Position numbers and translations under genes: made by a program. A stretch of 64,000 bases of DNA, from assembly GCA_033064195.1 (NCBI GenBank), contig JARBJD010000268.1, forward strand, positions 1 to 64,000. Direction: 5' to 3'. This DNA is from Blattamonas nauphoetae (lineage: Eukaryota; Preaxostyla; Oxymonadida). A model generated the notes under the pieces. That model did not search any database. It was given only the letters and a program-made list of their open reading frames with translations, and had not been told where the DNA came from. This document shows positions 54,981 through 64,000 of this stretch, piece by piece; the stretch's first letter is position 1; each line of letters starts with the position of its first letter.

Positions 54981-57900
54981 CTGATCCCACTCGTTGCTGG
55001 ATCTCTCCCCAACGGACAATATGTCCTCAAACTCCGTTCGTCGTCATCAGAATATGTTTCTTTCACAGTGACGTTCCATAACAGTGTTACAAACCCGATT
55101 GAAGCGGTTGTTTATTCGAAAGACGCCAGTGAAATCAATCTAAAATATGGAGAAACGTACACAGTTGAAGATCTGTCAAAAGCTGATGTTCCCCTTCTTC
55201 AGAATCTGATTCCTCTCTCATTCGTCATTCCACCCGAACCGAAGCGAATCGAAGAAGGAAGGGTGACATTGAATGGAGCGAAGGATGAGGCGACAATCCT
55301 GCTGAAAGGAATAGCGCTACCTGATGAAAGCTACAGACTGATCCTCACTTCTGTGTCGTCGGAGCTGACATCTGAAGCGAGTTTGAACGATGATGGGGAA
55401 GTCGTGTTCAAAGTGCCGATTAGCACTTCGCCAACCTCAATTCTGGCATTCGGGCAGAATTACACAGTCTCATCGTTGAAGATTGGGAGCGAGAGTGTAG
55501 TTGTGAACTCCGATGTCGAATTGGCTGTCCCAAAAGCACCAATTGCGACAACAACATCATGTACGCTCGACACAGCATCGAACTCGAAATTCACTGTCAC
55601 TTTCACTGGCTCGAACCTTCCAACATCAGGATCGTTCGTTGTGTCGTTTGATGGCCTGACTCAGACGATCGCAGTGACAATGAACTCGAGTGGAGGATTT
55701 TCGTCTCTGGTTGAAGTTAATACAACCACAGAAATCAAATTTGGCCAGATCTACACTATCTTATCGATTGTTGAGAAAGTGGACGGAAAAGAGGACGAAC
55801 ACATTCTGTGCAGTGGACTGACGATGACAACACCAGATGGACCATCGTTGTTGAAAATTGACTCAGCAACGCTGAACAAGAACGATCTGAACCGTGTTGT
55901 GCTGGGTGTGTCGTTTGAGAACATGGTGGGTGGATCGTTCGAGATGAAAGTGACGAACAGTGCGACATCTTCAGAATTCGTCCTCTCCTCTCCAATCATT
56001 GTGACAAGTCATTCACGCACAGGAACAGTGACAGAGCTTGTATACGAGTCTGAAAAACTGGAATATGGAGCGAGCTACACGATTGTGTCACTGGAAAGCT
56101 CGACGCTGCCGATTTTGATCAAAGACACAGCTGGATTCACCGTTCCACCAGCACCAACTCGAATCAAGTCGTGTTCTTGTGAGTTGGGAGGTGAAGACAA
56201 GAAATCAGCGATTTTGAGGATGGGAGGAGTGAACTTGCCAGTTGGGAAAGAGATTACAGCGACGATGAAGGAACTGAGAGGGGAAGAACTTGTTGGATCA
56301 GCGATCACTGTGTCGTGGAGATGGGAAGGAAGTGGAACAGTGTCGTCTGGAGACGTGTCAGTTGTGGTGTACGGTGCTGATTCTGTGCGCCTTCGATACG
56401 AGACATCGTATTGTGTGACCTCTCTTGTGATCGCCGACACTCCCTCTGTTCTGGATCCAAAAGTGACCTTTATCGTTCCTGAGGAACCTGCACGTGTGGA
56501 GAATGCGTCACCAACACTGAATTCTCTCCGAACATCAGTAATTGTGGAACTTCGTGGTCGAGAACTGAAAAGTGGATCGTTCTCTGTTACTCTCTCATCA
56601 CATCCCTCAAACCCCATCACATGTCCATCGACCAACGGCGTTGTCCGATTTGAAGTCTCAACTGTGACATCTAACTCGATACATCTTGGTTTTGGAGACA
56701 CAGTCACCATTATGAAGGTCATGCTTGGACTCGACGAAGTGTTTGTGAACTCCAACACACTGCTGGAGTACACTCTCTCCTCTCCAATCGTCACCACACT
56801 TGGGTCAGTGACTGGAGCATTGACCGAGCTTGTTTACAAGTCTGGAAAACTGGAATATGGTACAAGTTACACGATTGTGTCACTCGAAAGCTCGACGTTG
56901 TCTGTATTGATCAAAGACACAGCTGAATTCACAGTTCCTGATGAACCGAAGCGAATTGAAGAAGGAAGAGAGACATTGAATGGAGTGAAGAATGAAGCGA
57001 CAGTGAGACTGAAAGGAAGAGCGCTGACTGATGGAAGCTACACACTGACACTCAATTCAGTGTCGTCGGAGCTGACCTCCGAAGCGAGTCTGAGCGAAGA
57101 TGGGGAACTGCTATTCAAAGTGCCGATCAGCCTTTTGCCAACCTCGATTCTGACATTCGGACAGAATTACACGATCTCGTCATTGAAGTTTGGAAGCGAC
57201 AATGTGGTGGTGAACTCGGATGTCAAGCTGGCTGTTCCCAACCCCCCAATCGTGAAAACCGCAGAAGTTCATCCAAACTCAATCAACACGACAATAACGC
57301 TTGGCTTGACAGGGACAGATCTCAGATTGGATGGATTCTACACTGTCACTCTCACTCCGCCAAACTCATTCGACATGCTGTTCAACAACTCAGAAACAAC
57401 TTCGTCTCCAGAACTGCTTCTTGGCTGCACAGGAAGTCTGCAACACAACTCAAAATACACGATTGAGTCAATCACTCGTGTTGGAAATGATTCGGATGTG
57501 ATCCTGACAGCTGGAGCTGTTTCGTTCACAACACCCAAATTGCCTGTGCCTCTTGTGCTCCACGTTAACCAAAAGGAAGGGGAGGACGATCAGTTCTGTG
57601 GAGAGAACGATCATCCTTGCTCAACGATTGATTTCGCGTGGTCGATTGTGTCTGCTCTGAAAGCGAAGACAGCAACACTTGCGATTGTGAACTCATCTCA
57701 ACAGTCACAACCAATTTTCGTCTCAGCGGGAATGTCGATCCTGTTCACCAACGGAGGGAACTTGGAGCCGACTCTGACAATCCCTTCGAAGGCGTCGATG
57801 GCGACCAAAGCAGGAATAATTGTTGTTGACAACGCTGGGTTCGAAGTGATTGACGTGACAATCAGAATTGAATCGACTGATCCTTCCTTCGTCTTCCTGT

Positions 57901-59196
57901 CTGCCTCCGAATCGACAATCATTTTGAAGGAGGGTTCTTTCGTTGGTGAACCTCTACCAACTCTCGCTTCTAATTCTGAAAGCGAGAATATCTGTTCATG
58001 GAACAGTGGAATCATCAAACTTGACAATTGTATCGCAACTCTCAATCGAATGACCTTCTCATCTATCTCACAAGGAGCGATCCACATGAAAACTGGCACG
58101 CTGACGTTCAGAGAGTCTTCGTTTGATGGAAATTCCCCGAATCTCGACTCGTTTCCATCCGCCCACCGCAACATCCGCTGTGTTGAGGGAGGAAATGTGA
58201 CGATTGGGAGTCTGAGTGGAGGCGATGGGTCAACAGACAAGCATCCCCATCTCTGGATCTCAACCACAGATTGCACGCTCAGTGGAGACGATGCCAGACC
58301 CGATTCCCCTCTCTTCATTCCAACGCTTTCGTCGAAATCAGAAAGCTCTTGGAACAAGAACGAGAAACAATTCTCCGTGACAATTGTTGGGACAATGATG
58401 ATTCCATGTGGCCTGTCTCTGAAAGTGTTTGAGATAAAGAAAGACAAATCGGAAGGAAAATCAGAGATTATTGAACTGTCATTGGGCACAGCTGACTCCT
58501 TCAACGAAACTCACATCACCCTCTCCGTTCCTCTCACCTCGCTTTCCTTGTTGGACAAGTCTTTGGAATGGCAAGGCCGACTCGTTTTCGGATTGAATCA
58601 AACAACCACCGACTCATTCGTTGTCCAAAAGAACTCTGCTGATCGGATGGCCCAGTCCTCTCTCGACAACATGAAATGGTGGATTCCTCTGGTCATCGTC
58701 TTGTCGTGTTGTGCTCTCGTCGTCATCTTTCTCGTTGTTCTCATTCTCCGTCGTCGCAAACAGCAGAAAACTCAGAAAGGTTTAGCAACACAACAGGAGT
58801 CACAGAACGAGATGGAGGAAGAAAAGATCGATGTGGAACAGATCGACAACGAAGGAGGGAATGCAGTTCGCACGAGTGCGGGCGTGTTGAAAGGAGGAAC
58901 GCTGAACCCGGAAAGAGGAGACGAAGCTAAACCAATGCTGACCAAACAGATGGACACACCACTCGCGGAATGTGTGAGTGTTTTGGACTGTGCAAAGTTG
59001 GAAACGAAAGAGATGCTGAAAATGGAGACACTTTTCGATCGGCTGCATCGGAACAAGAAGGGTCTCCTTGATAAACGAGCAAAACAGATCGAGCTGACTC
59101 GTGGCCTCCAAAAATTGGGAAAACTGAACCCCCACGCCGACGTCCTTCTTCATCTTTCATCTCACTGGATTCTGATTGACGTGGATGGGAGGCTGA
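54981..59196 (+). CDS. receptor pseudokinase C, central part
   Basis: Second piece of the gene. Tandem beta-sandwich repeats (about 100 residues each; L-x-G-x-x-L-P-x-G-x-Y core, FGxxYTVxSL edge) run to about 57540. A second helix region opens with the Cys pair DDQFCGENDHPCSTIDFAW. The juxtamembrane domain (FPSAHRNIRCVEGGN, KHPHLWISTTDC) spans about 58100-58640. The membrane span is at 58675-58760 (WWIPLVIVLSCCALVVIFLVVL), with the basic stop RRRKQQK. The tail starts the kinase-like C-lobe (TLFDRLHRNKKGLLDKR, LSSHWILIDVDGRL) and is cut by the transposon at 59197. Without the element and one GAGGCTGA the frame continues as DVDGRLSIQMNRAP. The HRD-equivalent is HLSSHWILID, again without the catalytic Asp. 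Confidence 0.75.
55236..57258 (+). repeat. duplicated ectodomain modules in receptor C
   Basis: The repeat at 55236-55550 (PKRIEEGRVTLNGAKDEATI...) recurs at 56944-57258 (PKRIEEGRETLNGVKNEATV...) with roughly 85% identical residues and near-identical DNA over long runs, far more than other repeats share. The block at 56023-56148 (ELVYESEKLEYGASYTIVS) likewise recurs at 56814-56940. Two different modules were thus copied, or homogenised by gene conversion, inside the gene. Confidence 0.75.
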
Positions 59197-61122
59197 GGCA
59201 TGGATTCGGTATGTATGTCAAGCTTCGGTATGTATGTCAATTCGGTATGTATGTCAAAGAACTTCGGTATGTATGTCAAAACAAAAATGAGTTTCTGTCG
59301 CTTTAGAGGTGCCAATTCGATCAAATTTCATACTTATTCATCGTTTCACAATGCATTATTTTGTGGGGAGGTGATAGAAAGCAGATGAATACCAATGAAG
59401 TGAGAAAAATGAGATGAGATCGTCTTGAAATCTGGTGTACCACTTATATACGATTTAAGATCAATACAGCTAAACTTGTTCTGAAATGAAGAAGAATAAT
59501 TCAGAAATGAAAATGATTGTTCAGAAATGAAGAGGAATTGTTCAGAAATGAAAATGATTGTTCAGAAATGAACACGACTAATTCAGAAATGAAAATGATT
59601 GTTCAGAAATGAAGAAGAATTGTTCAGAAATGAAAAATGATTGTTCAGAAATGAACACGAATAATTCAGAAATGAAAACAAATAATTCTGAAATGAAAAT
59701 CATATTTAGCAGGCCTGGATGATCACAAAAAAGTTTAAATCCACTCTTTTATGTTGTGAGAACGGTTGATTAAACGCTCGAAGTCATAAAAAAGCTGTTC
59801 ACGTGGTGTCAGAAATACGTCCCGTATCACATCAAAACAGTGTTGTTTGTGTCAATATCTCTATAAAAGACATACACAGAGATACATATTGTGTGTTGAA
59901 GTGCATTTTTTTAAAAGACCATTATTTTTTTGATAAATATACTTTGCGAAACCGGTACTACCTGGAGATGTTTTTCCAAAGTTATTCTTGTTGTCCAACA
60001 AAATAAAGTGATAATAAACATGAAAAAATGGTTGAGAATCCAAATCTTCTGAACCAGAGAACAGATCTTCACCAACTTTTGCATGACTCTTATCATAACA
60101 TAATCGAACTTGTGCGGGTTTTTGGGATCATGTGCGGTTTTTCATGGAACCAAAACTTTATAAATACCCTCTTTTATCACAATTGACAAACAATGGCTAT
60201 TTCACCCAGAAACCAGCTGTCCAAGTGGATGAACCGGATGAATGATGTTTTTCGTGATTTTTTACCAGTTTTATTTGAGATTTTTCATATAGTTCTGTGT
60301 GTTGTATGGTTTAGGTGGAATGGGGGAGCAACGTTCTCTCATCCGATACCAGTGTACAGCAGTATCAATAAAATGCCAGACTTGTTTTTCATTTCTGAAT
60401 TATTCGTGTTCATTTCTGAACAATCATTTTTCATTTCTGAACAATTCTTCTTCATTTCTGAACAATCATTTTCATTTCTGAATTATTCGTGTTCATTTCT
60501 GAACAATCATTTTTCATTTCTGAACAATTCTTCTTCATTTCTGAACAATCATTTTCATTTCTGAATTAGTCGTGTTCATTTCTGAACAATCATTTTCATT
60601 TCTGAACAATTCCTCTTCATTTCTGAACAATCATTTTCATTTCTGAATTATTCTTCTTCATTTCAGAACTATTCTTCTTCATTTCAGAACAAGTCTACCT
60701 GTATTCCAAGATATTCCAACTATCTGAATCTCTTATCACCATTAAAAGTGGTCTCAACTCGAAATAGAGCATCAGCACCCCGATCCACCAAAGACACAGA
60801 TCGTCCATTTTTTCTCTTATTATCAGTAACTTCGTTTCAGTTTCTCAATATAATCTCATTATAGCACCTCTGAACATGATCAATAACAATATATCCTCAG
60901 AAAAAGCAGATTGAGCACATGAAATTGAAAGACACAAAACGGAATCCAAATGATCGATAACTTTCCAGGAACACTTACAACCGACTCTTCTCCCCGTGAT
61001 GGTATGTATTGATGTCCTTTCTTCATTTTGCATATATGGCTGTTGCAAAATCTGATAGTGATGTTGCGTCAGATGGGCTTGACATACATACCGAATCTTG
61101 ACATACATACCGAATTTATGCC
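59197..61122. mobile_element. non-autonomous DNA transposon, 8-bp target duplication (copy 2, with nested insertion)
   Basis: Same family as 13004-13692: GGCATGGATTCGG at the left, CCGAATTTATGCC at the right, with GAGGCTGA at 59189-59196 and 61123-61130. Total 1926 bp. After subtracting the nested element (1235 bp) and one TA, 689 bp remain, exactly the length of copy 1, with about ten single-base differences. Inserted in the kinase-like domain of receptor C. Four GTATGTATGT units follow the left tip; the host frame stays open through them for 36 codons. Confidence 0.9.
59467..60701. mobile_element. nested TA-targeting element with iterated inverted repeats
   Basis: Inserted into the transposon at 59197, at TA (59465-59466 and 60702-60703); the empty site is visible in copy 1 near 13272. 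Ends are CAGCTAAACTTGTTCTG and, reversed, CAGGTAGACTTGTTCTG. Each arm (about 234 and 319 bp) is an array of ~20-bp units around TTCAGAAATGAA, with variants GATTG, AAGAATTG and CACGAATAA arranged in mirrored order. The centre is A+T-rich and has no convincing gene; a 123-codon frame at 60193 runs mainly through the repeat arm. TA duplication fits Tc1/mariner or pogo. The pogo-type transposase at 63072 could be its helper, unproven. Confidence 0.85.
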
Positions 61123-61642
61123 GAGGCTGAGCATCCAAATGAATCGAGCGCCGATTGCATCATTTGGCGGACAATCCAATGCGAACCGTTCCACCGCAAT
61201 TGAATCGGTTCTTCCTGAAGATTCGCGTTCGATGAATGTGAACAATGAGAATGCAGATGGGATGGATCGAGCAGCGAAGCTCGCGAGAGAGAAAGAGGAT
61301 CAAGAAGACCAGCGATGGCAGGCACCTGAACAAGAGGGAAACACTTCGATCCCTTCATGCGATCTGGAGAAGGTGACGGTTTTTCGGCTCGGCCTTGTGT
61401 TGTGGGAAATGGAGACTGGACAGGTTCCGTTTCGAGAAACAGATGGAGTGAATGCGGGTCGTCAGCTGAGGGCAGGAGTGAAACCGAACATGGAATCTGT
61501 TCAGAACAAAGATATGCAAGAACTGCTTCTGAAATGCCTGGAACTGCAGCCAATTGACCGAATTACTCTGGATAACGTGATCTCGTCCCTCAATTCAATC
61601 CCCGACGATCCTGTTCCAGCACAGCAACTCTTCGGATCGTAG
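61123..61642 (+). CDS. receptor pseudokinase C, C-terminal part
   Basis: Third piece of the gene at 52061. After the transposon the protein goes on with SIQMNRAPIASFGG, a low-complexity linker, then RWQAPEQEG (APE), VFRLGLVLWEMETGQVPFRE (the DxWSxG helix without its Asp), ELLLKCLELQPIDRITLD (subdomain XI with Arg) and a short end PVPAQQLFGS. It matches the tails of receptors A and B block for block. It has no start of its own; ORF finders will extend it back into the transposon. No activation-loop DFG is present. Confidence 0.75.
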
Positions 61643-62169
61643 CTGGTCACCTCACAAACGTCAATCATCATTCGCTCCACTCCACACCACTTCTTTTTTT
61701 GCTTCATCATCTCACCAGAACACAAATCTCCTGATTTCGAATGTACAAGCAGCACCTCACCCCCAAACACGTCACTGGGTAGTTCCTAGTTCTTTGTTCG
61801 CACACTGACACATCACTGACATCACTGTGTGCTTAGATTTATCTCTTGAGTCTTTCCTGATTCTCCCCATAGACAACCTTACTTCACTTTTTTTCTTATT
61901 TGTCATTCTTCGTTGCACAGAACATCACCGTCCTGATGATGGTCGAATTGGAGGCTGGCTGCCCACTTCCATTCGACCGCACATGTCGGAAAGGTCGAGC
62001 TCTGTACATCCCTAGATTCTTTCGTATCTGTCAGACGCTTTTCTATCACTTCCGTATGCTTCTAAACAGTTTTGAATGAACAGTATTTGGTGGTTGTGAC
62101 CAAACAATCGAGCGTAACCTCTTCACTGTGATAAGAGATGTTTTCAAAAAGTTCTGCTCAGATCAATCA
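61643..62169. other. 3' flank, nothing seen
   Basis: Downstream of receptor C. No supported gene, repeat or RNA; likely holds the 3' end of the transcript. Confidence 0.4.
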
Positions 62170-62680
62170 GACAAAACAGAAATGTGGAGAAAAAGACAGA
62201 AAAAGGTGAGTTTTGACATTGCCTGAGCTTGCGGAATATTGTTCAATGTGTCAGAACACTTCACGACATATTTCCAATATCCGCTGAAGAGTACAAAGCG
62301 AGAAAACTCACAAAATGAACGTTAAGTGAAGGAATCCGGGTATGAAGGATCAAACCAATAATCATCCCACCAGTCATCATCCGATGGTGAATCTGGTTCT
62401 GTCCATTGGAACACAGGAGTGGGAGATGGTTTGGTAAATCCGGGAATGGTGGAAGGCTCGAAGATGAATGATGCGACAGTGCAGTTCATTCCATTTCTCA
62501 TCCCCAGTTGGGAGAGAGGTTCTCGGAGGATCACGTTCAGCATGTCTTCCGACCCTTCCTCGCGAAGCACCACTCGCCATCTCTCTTCGCTGTCGGCCTC
62601 GTTTGGGAGAGCTCGCAGCAAAAGAGCTCTGAACAATCGACAGGTTTCCTCTGCATACACAGGCAGCGAGTCATAGAACG
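62170..62680 (-). pseudogene. duplicated 3' end of helical-repeat gene 3
   Basis: The coding part (62322-62680) matches the last ~115 residues of the gene at 49341: EERWRVVLREEGxEDMLNVI, MNCTVASFxFEPSTIPGF and the WWDDYW end, here extended by FDPSYPDSFT. The noncoding 3' flank is matched too (62200-62300 with 49180-49310, both with CCTGAGCTTGCG and CAATGTGT). A stretch of DNA was therefore copied, not an mRNA. The 5' part of the gene is missing; sequence upstream of about 62676 is unrelated. It lacks a promoter and start and is probably dead. Confidence 0.65.
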
Positions 62681-62755
62681 TGGGTGAATAACATCCGCAC
62701 GAAACCCGAAATCGGCACGTTACCCGAAATCGAGTCTCGTGGCCGAATTCACCCA
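62681..62755. repeat. 75-bp inverted-repeat block
   Basis: TGGGTGAAT at 62681-62689 and ATTCACCCA at 62747-62755 face each other, with internal direct copies of ACCCGAAATCG. It lies exactly where similarity to the helical-repeat gene stops. It could be a tiny insertion or the outer end of the transposon whose transposase begins at 63072. Confidence 0.4.
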
Positions 62756-63071
62756 TATCCATTACTTTGAACATTTCACCCTATTCTTCGACATTGATGA
62801 TTCTTCAGAAAACCTAGAAGTGTAGCAGGGTCATTTAATTCAGAAAAGAGTTGAAATTTAGCTATAATTGTGAAATCAGACAAGAAAAATCATTCTCAAT
62901 CATCTCTAAGAACTCTCACATTCCCCACTCGGTACTCATGTCTCAAGCGGTCTAACTGGGTTAATTCATCTGTTTTTTGTGATTGAATAGGATCTGATCC
63001 TGCTGTTTGTCGTTTTGTTTTCTGTGGTCGAAATTGTGACGTGACGAAAGATCGAGGACGAAAATATTGGT

Positions 63072-64000
63072 CTATAGTTGGAGAATTGGCTGCCTTTGGA
63101 AGTGATTGTTGAGTTGTGTATATTCGCCCAATTGAGGATGGTTGCGATGGTGCCGCAGGTGATTCGGGAGGGAGAGCCGGTCTTGTTTTTCCTTGATCAG
63201 GATCGAGAGATCAGAGATCTTTGATTTCCTAGTTTTCGACAGAGCGTGCAAAAGTGTTGATAAACATAGTGGATGCACACCCGCTGCACGAAACGATGCT
63301 AATATCGTTGGCGGATGAAAAGCGTTTGAGATGGCGATCGGGAGGACCCGTGCTAATTCTGTGCGATAAGCTAGGATTGATTGAGAAGAAGGAGGGCAGA
63401 ATTCTGCTCTGAGCGAGTTTTTCAGTCTTGCGAAGACCCACCTATCGAGAGGTTGGGTCAGATGGGTGGTGTGAGGTGGAAGACCCATCACCATGATTCG
63501 GCATTCATCTGCAATTTGAAGAACGTCAGGATTGTTATGAGAGGCATGGCCGTCTAGGAGGAGAAGTGCTATTTCATTTTTAGTGTTTTTCGTTCTTTTG
63601 GAGGCGATCGCTGGAAAAACAATGTTTTTCATGTATCCTTCGAAGATGGACCCGTTTGACCATCCGACGCCCTGATATGCACAATCAATGTTGAATGTTT
63701 TTAAATTTGAAAACTCGGCCACAGGACTTTTCGTTGGCCAGAGGAGTTGCGGTGTGATGGACGATCCATCAGCGCACACGGTCACGAGAAGGGATGCGTT
63801 TGCAACGCGGGCAACATCGGAAATCATTGGTGGCGGCTCAGTTTTCGGATGCACTCGAATCGTTTTGTCATCCACGTTGATTCTTAGTGACGTTTCGTCA
63901 AAGTTGAACAAAAATTCAGGTTTGATTTGATACTTCGTCACCGTTTCAGTCAGAAGTTCCATCCAGGCACACATGTTACTCTCGGTACTGGCGTCGATTC
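63072..64000 (-). CDS. pogo/Tigger-type DDE transposase, N-terminus outside window
   Basis: The frame is open from the window edge and ends at 63072; about 310 residues are visible. DDE_1 landmarks: FNFDETSLRI (first Asp), LLLDGHASHNN (second Asp), PPHTTHLTQPLDRWVFARLKN (third Asp). The spacing between second and third is 35 residues (DD35D). The sequence entering the window (TESNMCAWMELLTETVTKYQIKPEF) is the usual run-up to the first Asp, so the DNA-binding helix-turn-helix domain is expected beyond 64000. ATG at 63974 is internal, not the start. The visible frame is uninterrupted, so the element may be active. Elements of this type cut and paste at TA, which matches the duplications of the elements at 34555 and 59467. 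Confidence 0.85.
   Translation of the reverse strand, partial: IDASTESNMCAWMELLTETVTKYQIKPEFLFNFDETSLRINVDDKTIRVHPKTEPPPMISDVARVANASLLVTVCADGSSITPQLLWPTKSPVAEFSNLKTFNIDCAYQGVGWSNGSIFEGYMKNIVFPAIASKRTKNTKNEIALLLLDGHASHNNPDVLQIADECRIMVMGLPPHTTHLTQPLDRWVFARLKNSLRAEFCPPSSQSILAYRTELARVLPIAISNAFHPPTILASFRAAGVHPLCLSTLLHALSKTRKSKISDLSILIKEKQDRLSLPNHLRHHRNHPQLGEYTQLNNHFQRQPILQL

Noticed and set aside
60193-60564. 123-codon frame in the nested element as a transposase remnant
   Set aside because: More than a third of it is translation of the TTCAGAAATG repeat arm; the rest has no DDE or DNA-binding motif.
59467-60701. Regular ~20-bp repeats resembling a CRISPR array
   Set aside because: The units are degenerate and mirrored in two inverted arms; spacers are variants of each other, and the whole is a TA-flanked insertion.

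Overview
The window looks like a protist nuclear contig. The gene families (huge repetitive beta-helix surface proteins, single-pass receptors with a degenerate kinase tail, SPRY-type proteins with a coiled coil, and helical-repeat proteins in paralogous sets), very short introns, the standard genetic code and a Polinton polymerase fossil all fit an oxymonad of the Blattamonas type. That assignment rests on remembered family resemblance, not on a search. There is no bacterial operon structure, rRNA or CRISPR array.

Layout. 1-5.4 kb: a decayed surface-protein gene (+). 5.4-10.3 kb: a partial Polinton fossil (-). 10.3-12.2 kb: repeats, a cluster of palindromes and two tRNA-like Pol III modules. 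12.2-15.4 kb: a SPRY/coiled-coil gene (-) cut by two DNA transposons. 16.0-18.2 kb: a membrane protein with a cysteine-packed tail (+). 18.4-27.5 kb: a giant beta-helix gene (+) in three frames. 28.2-34.6 kb and 36.6-41.6 kb: two receptor pseudokinase genes (-) separated by a 1.37-kb foldback element. 41.7-51.9 kb: a decayed gene and four helical-repeat (ARM/HEAT-like) family genes (-). 52.1-61.6 kb: a third receptor pseudokinase gene (+), cut by two transposons, one carrying a nested third. 62.2-62.7 kb: a duplicated 3' end of one helical-repeat gene. 63.1-64.0 kb: a pogo/Tigger-type DDE transposase running off the window.

How the parts relate. The three receptors share one plan: signal peptide, beta-helix stalk, tandem beta-sandwich repeats, a second helix-like region, a conserved juxtamembrane domain, one membrane span, and a cytoplasmic kinase-like C-lobe that lacks the N-lobe and catalytic residues. 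They are probably cell-surface adhesion or sensing proteins.

The most striking feature is the set of precisely delimited, young-looking non-autonomous DNA transposons inside genes. Target duplications are readable to the base (GAGTGTTT, GAGGCTGA, CTGATCCC, TA, TTA). The host reading frame continues undecayed on both sides, one element supplies the present start codon of its host gene, and one family carries iterated GTATGT splice-donor-like motifs in its inverted repeats. Several other genes carry single-base frame breaks in otherwise intact sequence; these could be assembly errors, recent loss, or recoding.
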